In this document: in pieces, positions 39,089 to 49,978 of the stretch | How positions within the stretch are numbered: position 1 is the stretch's first letter | How the letters are laid out: every line of letters begins with the position of its first letter | Assembly: GCF_009659625.1 (NCBI RefSeq) | Contig: NZ_VOIW01000001.1 | Span: forward strand, 186,001-250,000 | Source of the DNA: Pseudomonas haemolytica | GTDB lineage: Bacteria > Pseudomonadota > Gammaproteobacteria > Pseudomonadales > Pseudomonadaceae | Direction: 5' to 3' | Length of the DNA: 64,000 bases | Notes under the pieces: generated by a model | The model's input: only the letters and a program-made list of their open reading frames with translations | The model's database searches: none | What the model was told of the DNA's origin: nothing | Translations under genes and position numbers: made by a program

Positions 39089-40582
39089 TCACATCAAACG
39101 CTTACGCTCGCTGGAAGGCGCGATCCCGAGGGACTCGCGGTACTTGGCGACGGTTCGACGGGCGACCTGAATGCCTTGTGCTTCCAGTAAACCAGCGATC
39201 TTGCTGTCACTCAACGGCTTTTTCTGATTTTCCGCGGCAACCAGTTTTTTGATGATCGCGCGGATCGCCGTGGACGAGCATTCGCCGCCTTCCGAGGTGC
39301 TGACGTGGCTGGAGAAAAAGTATTTCAGCTCATAAATACCCCGTGGGGTATGCATGAATTTCTGCGTGGTCACCCGGGAAATTGTCGACTCATGCATACC
39401 GACTGCTTCGGCGATGTCATGCAGTACCAGTGGTTTCATCGCTTCATCGCCGTACTCCAGGAAGCCACGTTGGTGCTCGACGATCTGGGTAGCCACTTTC
39501 ATCAGCGTTTCGTTGCGGCTTTGCAGGCTCTTGATGAACCAGCGCGCTTCCTGCAACTGGTTGCGCATGAAGGTGTTGTCGGCACTGGTATCGGCGCGGC
39601 GCACAAAACCGGCGTATTGCGGATTGACGCGCAGGCGTGGCATCGATTCCTGGTTCAACTCCACCAACCAGCGTTCGTTGTCTTTGCGCACGATAACGTC
39701 GGGGACCACGTATTCGGCTTCGCTGGACTCGATCTGCGAACCCGGACGCGGGTTGAGGCTCTGCACCAGCTCGATGACCTGGCGCAAGTCGTCTTCCTTG
39801 AGCTTCATGCGGCGCATCAGTTGGCTGTAGTCGCGACTGCCCAATAGGTCGATGTAATCGTTGACCAGGCGTTGGGCTTCGATAAGCCACGGTGTCTTGG
39901 CCGGCAGTTGGCGCAGTTGCAGCAGCAGGCACTCACCCAGTGTGCGGGCGCCAATCCCGGCGGGCTCGAACTGCTGGATGCGGTGCAGGACGGCTTCGAT
40001 TTCGTCCAGTTCGATATCCAGTTCCGGGTCGAAGGCTTCAAGGATCTCGTCGAGTGTTTCGTCCAGGTAACCCTGGTTGTTGATGCAATCGATCAGGGTC
40101 ACTGCGATCAGGCGATCGGTGTCTGACATGGGCGCCAGGTTCAGTTGCCACAACAAGTGGCTCTGCAGGTTCTCACCCGTGGAGGTGCGGGTGGTGAAGT
40201 CCCACTCGTCATCATCATTGCTTGGCAGGCTGCTGGCGCTGGTCTGGTACACGTCCTCCCATGCTGTGTCCACGGGGAGTTCGTTGGGAATGCGATCGTT
40301 CCATTCGCCGTCTTCCAGGTTGTCCACCGTAGGGGCGGTTTCCTGATAGGAGGGTTCCTGCACGTCGGGGTTAGGTTTTTGCTCGATGTTGTCAGCCAGC
40401 GGGTCTGCATTATCGAAGTCGTCGCCTTCTTCCTGGCGTTCGAGCATCGGATTGGACTCCAGGGCCTCCTGGATTTCCTGTTGCAGGTCCAGGGTCGACA
40501 ATTGGAGCAGGCGGATGGCCTGTTGCAGCTGAGGTGTCATCGTCAGCTGCTGGCCCATTCTCAGGACTAGCGATGGTTTCAT
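39089..40582 (-). CDS. rpoN: RNA polymerase sigma-54 factor
   Basis: Sigma factor for nitrogen assimilation, flagella and many transport operons; works with AAA+ enhancer-binding proteins. The 497 residues begin with the Gln/Leu-rich activator-responsive region I ([20 protein letters not shown]), an acidic region II (about 52-140), the core-binding domain, an HTH (about 370-400: [20 protein letters not shown]) and the RpoN box [10 protein letters not shown] (about 474-483). Confidence 0.97.
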   Translation of the reverse strand: MKPSLVLRMGQQLTMTPQLQQAIRLLQLSTLDLQQEIQEALESNPMLERQEEGDDFDNADPLADNIEQKPNPDVQEPSYQETAPTVDNLEDGEWNDRIPNELPVDTAWEDVYQTSASSLPSNDDDEWDFTTRTSTGENLQSHLLWQLNLAPMSDTDRLIAVTLIDCINNQGYLDETLDEILEAFDPELDIELDEIEAVLHRIQQFEPAGIGARTLGECLLLQLRQLPAKTPWLIEAQRLVNDYIDLLGSRDYSQLMRRMKLKEDDLRQVIELVQSLNPRPGSQIESSEAEYVVPDVIVRKDNERWLVELNQESMPRLRVNPQYAGFVRRADTSADNTFMRNQLQEARWFIKSLQSRNETLMKVATQIVEHQRGFLEYGDEAMKPLVLHDIAEAVGMHESTISRVTTQKFMHTPRGIYELKYFFSSHVSTSEGGECSSTAIRAIIKKLVAAENQKKPLSDSKIAGLLEAQGIQVARRTVAKYRESLGIAPSSERKRLM

Positions 40583-40766
40583 GGCAGGGGCTTAACACCT
40601 TATTCGCCGGCGCAATGCGCCATCCACGACAGGGCGCGTGAGCGCCAAACATAAGCAAATTATATGCCTGATCTCGGGGCCTTTGCCTAGAGCGCGGTAA
40701 CAATAAAAAAACCAAGGTTTCTATTGACTCCTGCGCGCTCCGGGGAAAGGCGCGATACCACTGTGT

Positions 40767-41491
<725 letters not shown>

Positions 41492-41492
<1 letters not shown>

Positions 41493-42025
41493 TACTCGGC
41501 CTTCTTCTTCGGCTGGATAACCATGTCGATGCGTGGGCGAGGTGCGGTGACCTTGCTGCCGTTGGCACGACCCGCCTGTGCGACCTGGGTCTGGGTGTTG
41601 TAGACGATTTTCTCGCCTTCGGTCGAGTTGCCGTCAGCACTGAGGACCTTGGCCTGGTCGATCAGGACGATGCGGTTTTGCTGGGCGTGGTATTGGATGG
41701 TCTTGCCATAGCCCTTCATCGGGCCAGGGTCTTTGGCTGCTTGCTGCTGTTCGAAGTAAGCCAGATTGCCCACCGAGGTCACGACATCGATATCACCGGT
41801 CTTGGTGCGCGTCAGTGTCACCGTGTTGCCGGTGATCTTCATCGAACCCTGGGTGATGATCACGCCACCGGTGTAGGTTGCGACACCTTGCTTGTCATCG
41901 AGCTGCGCATCGTCAGCCGAGATGTGGATCGGTTGCTGGCTATCGTTCGGCAGAGCCCAGGCGCTCACGCTTCCCAGTGCTGCGCCCAGACCGAGCAAAA
42001 TAGGGAGGGTTTTAACGAGCCTCAT
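41492..42025 (-). CDS. lptA: LPS periplasmic bridge protein LptA
   Basis: 177-residue beta-jellyroll protein forming the LPS filament between membranes. A signal peptide (about 1-25, ending VSAWALP) precedes the OstA-like core ([30 protein letters not shown]). Overlaps lptC by 14 bases and lptB by one, showing coupled translation. Confidence 0.95.
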
Positions 42026-42584
42026 ACTGTCCTCTTACGTTCGATAGCAGGTGTATCCTGCTTTCTTTCAAATACGCTTTCATTCCCTTGCCGGTCGATA
42101 CACCGCCAGCGCCGTCGATTCTAACGTCTTGCTCGGTCTGCGCATATTGCTTCTGTGGGAATACGGTCATGCGACTGCTGGTAATGACGGTGTCGCGGTT
42201 CTGCGCGTCTGTACGTGCGATGCGCACCGAGTCGATCAGTTCAACTTCGGTGCCGTCCGGGTTGACCTCGCCACGCTTGCTGGTGACGTGCCATGGAAAC
42301 TCGGTGCCGCGATACAGGTTCAGGTCCGGGTTGGTCAGCAGGCTGACCTCGGAGGCTTTCAAATGCTCGACCTTGTCAGACGTCATCTCATATTGCACCT
42401 TGCCGTCGGGCAGGTACTGAATGCTGTAGGCATTGGTGGCGTAATAGTCGATGACACCTTCGTCAACCTGTGCAACAGGCTTGTCGAGAAAGCGCTCCGG
42501 GCTGATATTCCAGTAGCCCACCGCCAGGAGCAGCGCGGCGATGACCCCGAATAGCAGGAAGTTGCGAATCTTTTTGCTCAGCAT
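42012..42584 (-). CDS. lptC: LPS export protein LptC
   Basis: 190-residue bitopic protein joining LptBFG to LptA. It has one N-terminal helix (FLLFGVIAALLLAVGYW) and a periplasmic jellyroll domain (VIDYYATNAYSIQYLPDGKV, RGEVNPDGTEVELIDSVRI). It starts eight bases after kdsC. Confidence 0.94.
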   Translation of the reverse strand: MLSKKIRNFLLFGVIAALLLAVGYWNISPERFLDKPVAQVDEGVIDYYATNAYSIQYLPDGKVQYEMTSDKVEHLKASEVSLLTNPDLNLYRGTEFPWHVTSKRGEVNPDGTEVELIDSVRIARTDAQNRDTVITSSRMTVFPQKQYAQTEQDVRIDGAGGVSTGKGMKAYLKESRIHLLSNVRGQYEAR

Positions 42585-42592
42585 ATAACGCT

Positions 42593-43117
42593 CTATAAGT
42601 AGGCGGCGTGGGCCGCTTCAAGACTGCCTTGGGCACGCAGGATCAACTCGCAGAACTCGCGTGCGGCACCTTCGCCGCCACGGGCGGCGGTGATGCCGTG
42701 GGCGTGTTCGCGCACAAACGCCGCAGCATTCGCGACGGCCATGCCCAGGCCCACCCGACGAATCACCGGCAGGTCCGGCAGGTCGTCACCCAGATAGGCG
42801 ACCTGTTCATAGCTTAGGTTGAGTTGGCCAAGAAGCTCGTCCAGCACCACCAGTTTATCCTCGCGGCCCTGATACAGGTGAGGAATCCCGAGGTTTTGTG
42901 CGCGACGTTCCACAACCGGTGTTTTTCGACCGCTGATAATCGCCGTTTGCACGCCCGCCGCCATCAGCATCTTGATGCCCTGGCCATCGAGGGTGTTGAA
43001 CGTCTTGAACTCGCTGCCGTCTTCGAGAAAGTACAGGCGGCCATCAGTGAGCACGCCATCAACGTCGAAAATCGCCAACTTGATGTTTTTACCGCGTTGC
43101 AACAGATCGCTGGTCAT
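42593..43117 (-). CDS. kdsC: 3-deoxy-D-manno-octulosonate-8-phosphate phosphatase
   Basis: HAD-family phosphatase releasing Kdo for LPS inner core synthesis. The 174 residues contain the nucleophile motif IKLAIFDVDGVLTDGRLYFL (split across strands), motif II TAIISGRKTPVVERRA and the metal-binding YLGDDLPDLPVIRRVGL. The start directly follows the kdsD stop with no spacer. Confidence 0.96.
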   Translation of the reverse strand: MTSDLLQRGKNIKLAIFDVDGVLTDGRLYFLEDGSEFKTFNTLDGQGIKMLMAAGVQTAIISGRKTPVVERRAQNLGIPHLYQGREDKLVVLDELLGQLNLSYEQVAYLGDDLPDLPVIRRVGLGMAVANAAAFVREHAHGITAARGGEGAAREFCELILRAQGSLEAAHAAYL

Positions 43118-44092
43118 TTACATCACTCCTGCGCGCAGCAAGTCGCCAAGGTTAAGGGCTCCGATCGGACGATCATCATTGTCGACGACGATGAGCGCAC
43201 CGATTCGGTGGTCTTCCATGATTTTCAGCGCTTCAGCCGCGAGCATTTCAGCGCGGGCGGTCTTGCCGTGAGGTGTCATTACCGCGTCGATGGTCGCGGT
43301 GTGGATATCAATGGTGCGGTCCAGGGTGCGACGCAGATCGCCGTCGGTGAATATTCCAGCCAGGCGACCATCGGTTTCGAGGATTGCCGTCATGCCCAAT
43401 CCCTTGCGGGTCATTTCCATCAGCGCATCCCTGAGCAGGGTGCCGCGTGGAACGCTCGGCAGTTCGGCGCCGGAATGCATGACATTTTCCACTTTCAGCA
43501 GCAAGCGACGGCCCAGGGCGCCACCTGGATGGGAGAACGCGAAGTCTTCAGCGGTAAACCCGCGGGCTTCCAGCAGCGCCACGGCCAGGGCATCGCCCAT
43601 TACCAGAGCGGCGGTGGTGGAGGAGGTGGGTGCCAGGTTCAGCGGGCAGGCCTCGTGGGTCACATGCACGTTCAGGTTAACGTCAGCGGCCTTGGCCAGC
43701 GTTGATTCCGGGTTGCCGGTCAGGCTGATCATCTGAATGCCCAGGCGCTTGATCAACGGCAACAGGGTCACGATTTCGTTGGTGGTGCCGGAGTTGGATA
43801 GCGCCAGGATCACGTCCTCCTTGGTGATCATGCCCATGTCGCCGTGGCTGGCTTCGGCCGGATGCACGAAAAACGCAGTGGTCCCGGTACTGGCCAGGGT
43901 CGCGGCGATCTTGTTGCCGACGTGGCCCGACTTGCCCATGCCGACCACGACAACGCGGCCCTTGCTGGCCAGAATCATCTCGCAGGCGCGTACGAAATCC
44001 GCGTCGATATGGGCCAGCAAACCTTCTACGGCTTCAAGCTCGAGGCGAATGGTGCGTTGTGCGGATTGAATAAGGTCGCTGGATTGGCTCAT
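43118..44092 (-). CDS. kdsD: Arabinose-5-phosphate isomerase
   Basis: Converts ribulose-5-phosphate to arabinose-5-phosphate, the first step to Kdo. The 324 residues combine a SIS domain (about 40-170: GRVVVVGMGKSGHVGNKIAATL, NSGTTNEI) with two CBS domains (about 205-320). The ATG at 44092 (MSQSSDLI) is preferred to an upstream one lacking family match. A TATAAT on the minus strand (44132-44127) lies 35 bases upstream as a likely -10. Confidence 0.95.
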   Translation of the reverse strand: MSQSSDLIQSAQRTIRLELEAVEGLLAHIDADFVRACEMILASKGRVVVVGMGKSGHVGNKIAATLASTGTTAFFVHPAEASHGDMGMITKEDVILALSNSGTTNEIVTLLPLIKRLGIQMISLTGNPESTLAKAADVNLNVHVTHEACPLNLAPTSSTTAALVMGDALAVALLEARGFTAEDFAFSHPGGALGRRLLLKVENVMHSGAELPSVPRGTLLRDALMEMTRKGLGMTAILETDGRLAGIFTDGDLRRTLDRTIDIHTATIDAVMTPHGKTARAEMLAAEALKIMEDHRIGALIVVDNDDRPIGALNLGDLLRAGVM

Positions 44093-44402
44093 GTCTGAAA
44101 TCGTATAGCCTGACGAAAAGTCGGCGATTATAGCGGTAATGATCAATTCCCTCACGTAAGTTCGTCAGGCTTTGTGCGCCAGGCGCCTGGCAATCATCAT
44201 CGGCAGCATAGCCGGCAACGCTTTTTCCCTGTCCCAAATCTGAACGAGCGCTGTTCCGGCCTTGGGGGCTCTGTACCAGCAGTGATATAGTTCGCCGCCA
44301 GTTCGGTCCGCCCAACCCATGTGCCTAATTATTGCGCATCCGTTGCAAACCAAAGTCGCACACATGGTGTCTGAGTGAAAGGCTGCATCCCAAGGAGATT
44401 AG
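44093..44402. promoter_or_regulatory. Divergent intergenic region kdsD / mlaF
   Basis: A 310-base stretch with promoters for both operons. It holds the minus-strand TATAAT at 44127-44132 and a perfect 14-base palindrome GCCAGGCGCCTGGC at 44178-44191. A 66-codon minus-strand ORF (44365-44165) has no recognisable family and I do not call it. An AAGGAG Shine-Dalgarno for mlaF is at the right end. Confidence 0.5.
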
Positions 44403-45212
44403 ATGAGTGCCGATAACGCCTACGCGGTCGAGCTGAAGGGCCTTACCTTCAAGCGCGGGACGCGCAGCATCTTCAATAACGTCGATATTCGCATTCCTCG
44501 CGGCAAGGTCACGGGCATCATGGGGCCTTCCGGTTGCGGCAAGACCACCCTGTTGCACCTGATGGGCATGCAATTGCGCCCCAGTGCCGGCGAAGTGTGG
44601 GTCAACGGCCAGAACCTGCCGACGCTGTCGCGCAGTGATCTGTTCGATGCGCGCAAGCATATGGGCGTGTTGTTTCAGAGCGGCGCGCTGTTCACCGACC
44701 TCGATGTTTTCGAAAACGTAGCGTTTCCGCTGCGGGTGCATACCCAGCTGTCCGATGAAATGATTCGTGACATTGTGTTGTTGAAGCTTCAGGCCGTGGG
44801 CCTTCGCGGTGCCGTCGACCTGATGCCGGACGAGTTGTCCGGTGGTATGAAGCGCCGTGTCGCCCTGGCGCGGGCCATTGCCCTCGACCCGCAGATCCTC
44901 ATGTACGACGAGCCATTCGTTGGTCAGGACCCGATCGCCATGGGCGTGCTGGTGCGCCTGATCCGTCTGCTCAATGATGCATTGGGGATCACCAGTATCG
45001 TGGTGTCCCACGATTTGGCCGAAACCGCGAGCATCGCCGACTACCTTTATGTAGTGGGTGATGGTCAGGTGCTGGGGCAGGGTACGCCTGAAGAGTTGAT
45101 GAACTCTGATAACCCGCGCATTCGCCAATTCATGACCGGCGATCCCGATGGCCCGGTGCCTTTTCACTTTCCGGCAGCGGACTACCGCTCAGATCTTCTG
45201 GGGAAGCGCTGA
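44403..45212 (+). CDS. mlaF: Mla phospholipid transport ATPase MlaF
   Basis: ATPase of the MlaFEDB complex that maintains outer-membrane lipid asymmetry. The 269 residues have Walker A GPSGCGKTT (41-49), signature LSGGMKRRVALARAIAL and Walker B ILMYDEPFVGQDP. In P. putida the orthologue is Ttg2A, linked to toluene tolerance. The stop overlaps the mlaE ATG (TGATG). Confidence 0.96.
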   Translation: MSADNAYAVELKGLTFKRGTRSIFNNVDIRIPRGKVTGIMGPSGCGKTTLLHLMGMQLRPSAGEVWVNGQNLPTLSRSDLFDARKHMGVLFQSGALFTDLDVFENVAFPLRVHTQLSDEMIRDIVLLKLQAVGLRGAVDLMPDELSGGMKRRVALARAIALDPQILMYDEPFVGQDPIAMGVLVRLIRLLNDALGITSIVVSHDLAETASIADYLYVVGDGQVLGQGTPEELMNSDNPRIRQFMTGDPDGPVPFHFPAADYRSDLLGKR

Positions 45213-46009
45213 TGCGCAAGACATCTCTTATCGAAAAGGTTCGCCTTTTCGGTCGTTCGGGCATCGACATCGTCGAAGTCCTGGGCCGTTCGACTATTTT
45301 CCTGTTCCACGCCTTGCTAGGGCGCGGCGGTATCGGTGGCGGCTTTGGCTTGCTGCTAAAGCAGTTGCATTCCGTCGGGGTGATGTCCCTGGTGATCATT
45401 GTGGTCTCCGGGATGTTCATCGGCATGGTGCTGGCGCTGCAAGGCTTCAGCATCCTGTCCAGCTACGGTTCGGAGCAGGCTGTGGGCCAGATGGTGGCCT
45501 TGACCCTGTTGCGTGAACTCGGCCCGGTGGTTACCGCCTTGTTGTTCGCGGGGCGTGCAGGTTCGGCGTTGACTGCCGAAATTGGCAATATGAAGTCCAC
45601 CGAGCAGTTGTCCAGCCTGGAAATGATCGGCGTGGACCCGCTCAAGTACATTGTTGCCCCGCGACTCTGGGCCGGCTTCATTTCCCTGCCATTGCTGGCG
45701 ATGATTTTCAGCGTGGTTGGTATCTGGGGCGGTTCGTGGGTGGCGGTTGACTGGTTGGGGGTCTATGACGGCTCCTACTGGGCCAACATGCAAAACAGCG
45801 TGACCTTCACCGGTGACGTGCTCAACGGCATCATAAAGAGCATTGTCTTTGCCTTTGTAGTGACGTGGATTGCCGTATTCCAAGGCTATGACTGTGAGCC
45901 CACCTCAGAAGGGATCAGTCGCGCCACCACCAAGACCGTTGTGTACGCCTCGCTGGCGGTACTGGGCCTTGACTTCATTTTGACCGCCTTGATGTTTGGA
46001 GATTTCTGA
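45212..46009 (+). CDS. mlaE: Mla complex permease MlaE
   Basis: 265-residue permease with about five to six membrane helices. Family sequences include IVVSGMFIGMVLALQGF, LRELGPVVTALLFAGRAGSALTAEIGNMK and QGYDCEPTSEGISRATTKTV. Pairs with MlaF; the stop overlaps mlaD (TGATG). Confidence 0.96.
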   Translation: MRKTSLIEKVRLFGRSGIDIVEVLGRSTIFLFHALLGRGGIGGGFGLLLKQLHSVGVMSLVIIVVSGMFIGMVLALQGFSILSSYGSEQAVGQMVALTLLRELGPVVTALLFAGRAGSALTAEIGNMKSTEQLSSLEMIGVDPLKYIVAPRLWAGFISLPLLAMIFSVVGIWGGSWVAVDWLGVYDGSYWANMQNSVTFTGDVLNGIIKSIVFAFVVTWIAVFQGYDCEPTSEGISRATTKTVVYASLAVLGLDFILTALMFGDF

Positions 46010-46476
46010 TGCAAAACCGCACTGTGGAAATCGGTGTCGGCCTTTTCTTGCTGGCTGGCATCCTGGCTTTACTGTTGTTGGCCCTGCGAGTCAGCGGCCT
46101 GTCGGCCAGCCCCACTGCCGATACTTATAAACTTTACGCGTACTTCGACAATATCGCCGGTTTGACGGTCAGAGCTAAAGTGACCATGGCCGGCGTTACC
46201 ATCGGCAAGGTCACGGCAATCGATCTGGACCGCGACAGCTTCACCGGGCGAGTGACCATGCAGTTGGACAAGAAGGTAGATAATCTGCCGACTGACTCCA
46301 CGGCATCTATCCTCACTGCGGGTCTGCTGGGCGAGAAATACATCGGTGTCAGCGTGGGCGGGGAAACAGCCCTGCTCAAGGATGGCTCGACAATCCACGA
46401 CACACAGTCGTCGTTGGTACTTGAAGACCTGATCGGTAAATTCCTGCTCAATACGGTCAATAAAGACGCCAAATGA
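46009..46476 (+). CDS. mlaD: Mla complex MCE-domain protein MlaD
   Basis: 155-residue substrate-binding subunit with one N-terminal membrane helix (GVGLFLLAGILALLLLALRV) and one MCE domain (YKLYAYFDNIAGLTVRAKV, TMAGVTIGKV). It forms a hexameric channel receiving lipids from MlaC. The length is usual for single-MCE MlaD. Confidence 0.95.
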   Translation: MQNRTVEIGVGLFLLAGILALLLLALRVSGLSASPTADTYKLYAYFDNIAGLTVRAKVTMAGVTIGKVTAIDLDRDSFTGRVTMQLDKKVDNLPTDSTASILTAGLLGEKYIGVSVGGETALLKDGSTIHDTQSSLVLEDLIGKFLLNTVNKDAK

Positions 46477-46487
46477 GGAATCTGTTC

Positions 46488-47135
46488 ATGATCTCTACCT
46501 TGCGACGCGGCCTGCTGGTACTGCTTGCAGCGTTGCCGCTGATGGCCAACGCGGCAGGTTCTGCGCACGATTTGGTGCAGGACACTACCAGCAAGATGCT
46601 GGCTGACCTGAAAGCCAACAAAGAACAGTACAAGCAAGACCCTTCCCGGTTTTACGAAGCACTCAACACCATTGTTGGTCCGGTGGTCGATGCTGAAGGC
46701 ATTTCCAAAAGCATCATGACGGTCAAGTATTCGCGCAAGGCAACGCCTGCGCAGATGAAGACGTTCCAGGAAAACTTCAAGCGTGGCCTGTTCCAGTTCT
46801 ACGGCAACGCCCTGCTGGAATACAACAACCAAGGCATTATCGTTGACCCGCCCAAGGATGAGTCGGGCGATCGTGCCGAGGTTGGCATGAAAGTCTCGGG
46901 AAGCAATGGCGCGATCTATCCAGTGTCCTACACCCTGACCAAGATCAACGGTGAATGGAAGCTGCGCAACGTGGTCATCAACGGCATCAACATTGGCAAA
47001 CTGTTCCGTGACCAGTTCGCCGACGCGATGCAGCGCAATGGCAATAACCTGGACAAGACCATCAATGGTTGGGCCGGTGAAGTTGCCAAGGCCAAGGAAG
47101 AAACCGACAAAGCTGCCGGGAAGCCTGCGCAATGA
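46488..47135 (+). CDS. mlaC: Mla periplasmic lipid shuttle MlaC
   Basis: Soluble lipid carrier between the MlaA-porin complex and MlaFEDB. The 215 residues begin with a signal peptide (MISTLRRGLLVLLAALPLMA), followed by the Tol-Ttg2 core. I choose the ATG at 46488 because GAGGAA lies at the right distance; an in-frame ATG at 46473 overlapping the mlaD stop would add five residues. The stop overlaps mlaB (ATGA). Confidence 0.94.
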   Translation: MISTLRRGLLVLLAALPLMANAAGSAHDLVQDTTSKMLADLKANKEQYKQDPSRFYEALNTIVGPVVDAEGISKSIMTVKYSRKATPAQMKTFQENFKRGLFQFYGNALLEYNNQGIIVDPPKDESGDRAEVGMKVSGSNGAIYPVSYTLTKINGEWKLRNVVINGINIGKLFRDQFADAMQRNGNNLDKTINGWAGEVAKAKEETDKAAGKPAQ

Positions 47136-47437
47136 CCGAGTCGGCTGTTCGTATCGGCGACGCCGGCGAGCTGTTCCTCAGCGGCGTGCTGGATTACCGC
47201 ACCGGGCCTGACCTGCGCAAGCAGGGGCAGGCGTTGATCAAGGCGAGCAAAGCGCCTGCATTGGTGCTCGATTGCTCGGCGGTGACCAAGTCCAGCAGTG
47301 TCGGTCTGTCGTTGTTGCTGTGCTTCATGCGCGATGCCGAGGCGGCCCAAAAGCCGGTCAGCATCCGCGCCTTGCCTGAAGACATGCGTGAGATTGCCCA
47401 GGTTTCTGGTCTGACCGAGCTGTTGGCGCATCCTTAA
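47132..47437 (+). CDS. mlaB: Mla complex STAS-domain protein MlaB
   Basis: 101-residue STAS protein binding MlaF and stimulating its activity. LFLSGVLDYRTGPDLRKQG and ALVLDCSAVTKSSSVGLSLL are the STAS core. Last gene of mlaFEDCB and followed by a terminator. Confidence 0.93.
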   Translation: MTESAVRIGDAGELFLSGVLDYRTGPDLRKQGQALIKASKAPALVLDCSAVTKSSSVGLSLLLCFMRDAEAAQKPVSIRALPEDMREIAQVSGLTELLAHP

Positions 47438-47450
47438 CACACACTTTCAG

Positions 47451-47504
47451 AAAGCCCCCCGTCAGAGTCCTGCTATGCGGGGTTCGCAGGCGCGGGGCTT
47501 TTTT
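47451..47504 (+). terminator. Rho-independent terminator after mlaB
   Basis: AAAGCCCC...GGGGCTTTTTT forms the outer stem with inner CCTGC/GCAGG pairs, ending in a T run. It separates mla from ibaG-murA. Confidence 0.8.
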
Positions 47505-47550
47505 GTATGATGTGCGACCCGTGCGCACTGGGCGCCGATAGAGGTTGAGC

Positions 47551-49079
<1,529 letters not shown>

Positions 49080-49087
49080 CCCCCGAG

Positions 49088-49115
49088 ACAGCAAACACAG
49101 CACTGTGTTTGCTGT
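49088..49115 (+). other. Perfect 13-bp hairpin downstream of murA
   Basis: ACAGCAAACACAG and CTGTGTTTGCTGT are exact inverted repeats with a two-base centre. No T run follows, so simple termination is not clear. Position between murA and hisG suggests an mRNA end/stability element or protein-binding dyad. Confidence 0.7.
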
Positions 49116-49144
49116 TAACTGATTTGTTTCAAATCGAGGCTGTA

Positions 49145-49207
49145 ATGGCCTCGATCTGCGTCCGGCGCCATCTGCGACCGTACAGCAATAGCCTGATGAA
49201 GGATTGA
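49145..49207 (+). CDS. Candidate 20-residue leader peptide before hisG
   Basis: ATG at 49145 with GAGG at the right distance encodes [20 protein letters not shown] and stops eight bases before the hisG ATG. The Shine-Dalgarno and start lie in a hairpin with 8-bp arms (ATCGAGGC 49133-49140, GCCTCGAT 49148-49155). It could couple or attenuate hisG translation. Only one histidine, so it is not a classical his leader. Speculative. Confidence 0.3.
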   Translation: MASICVRRHLRPYSNSLMKD

Positions 49208-49215
49208 CGTTTCCC

Positions 49216-49851
49216 ATGTTGACCATCGCACTGTCCAAGGGCCGCATCCTTGACGACACTTTGCCGCTTCTGGCTGAAGCGGGCATCGTGCCGACCGAGA
49301 ATCCGGACAAGAGCCGCAAGCTGATCATTCCCACGACCCAGGACGATGTTCGCCTGCTGATCGTGCGGGCTACCGACGTGCCGACCTATGTTGAACATGG
49401 TGCCGCCGACCTGGGTGTTGCCGGCAAGGACGTGCTGATGGAATACGGTGGCCAGGGCCTGTACGAGCCGCTGGACCTGCGTATCGCCCTGTGCAAGCTG
49501 ATGACCGCCGGCCGTGTCGGCGATGTCGAGCCCAAGGGCCGCCTGCGCGTAGCGACCAAGTTCGTCAACGTCGCCAAGCGCTACTACGCCGAACAAGGCC
49601 GCCAGGTCGATATCATCAAGCTCTATGGCTCGATGGAGCTGGCGCCGCTGATCGGCTTGGCCGACAAGATCATCGACGTGGTCGACACTGGCAACACCCT
49701 GCGTGCCAACGGTCTGGAACCACAGGATTTCATTGCCGACATCAGCTCCCGCCTGATCGTCAACAAAGCTTCGATGAAGATGCAGCACGCCCGTATCCAG
49801 GCGTTGATCGACACCCTGCGCAAGGCAGTGGAGTCTCGACACCGCGGTTGA
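49216..49851 (+). CDS. hisG: ATP phosphoribosyltransferase, short form
   Basis: First enzyme of histidine synthesis. At 211 residues it is the HisG-S form, which needs HisZ as regulatory subunit; hisZ is not in the window. [31 protein letters not shown] and [19 protein letters not shown] plus the PRPP loop [13 protein letters not shown] are characteristic. The ATG at 49216 is chosen; its own Shine-Dalgarno is poorly spaced, fitting coupling to the small upstream ORF. Confidence 0.95.
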   Translation: MLTIALSKGRILDDTLPLLAEAGIVPTENPDKSRKLIIPTTQDDVRLLIVRATDVPTYVEHGAADLGVAGKDVLMEYGGQGLYEPLDLRIALCKLMTAGRVGDVEPKGRLRVATKFVNVAKRYYAEQGRQVDIIKLYGSMELAPLIGLADKIIDVVDTGNTLRANGLEPQDFIADISSRLIVNKASMKMQHARIQALIDTLRKAVESRHRG

Positions 49852-49904
49852 CTCACCCGTGCGGCCTTAGGTCGCGCCCGTCTATCCGCCTCATAGCCAG
49901 AATT

Positions 49905-49954
49905 CTCAGGTGCCCAAGCGGAAACGACTGCTAGTTTAGGGCGCCTGAGTTTTT
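49905..49954 (+). terminator. Terminator-like hairpin between hisG and hisD
   Basis: CTCAGGTGCCC (49905-49915) pairs with GGGCGCCTGAG followed by a T run (49950-49954). It implies that hisD-hisC need some promoter activity of their own or read-through. Confidence 0.75.
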
Positions 49955-49978
49955 GCCAATTCTATTGAGGCCCTCGCT

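Noticed and set aside
44165..44365. 66-codon minus-strand ORF between kdsD and mlaF
   Set aside because: No Shine-Dalgarno, no recognised family, and it would overlap promoter elements of both operons.
49145..49207. Classical histidine attenuator peptide
   Set aside because: Only one His codon and no terminator/antiterminator pair before hisG; kept only as a candidate coupled ORF.
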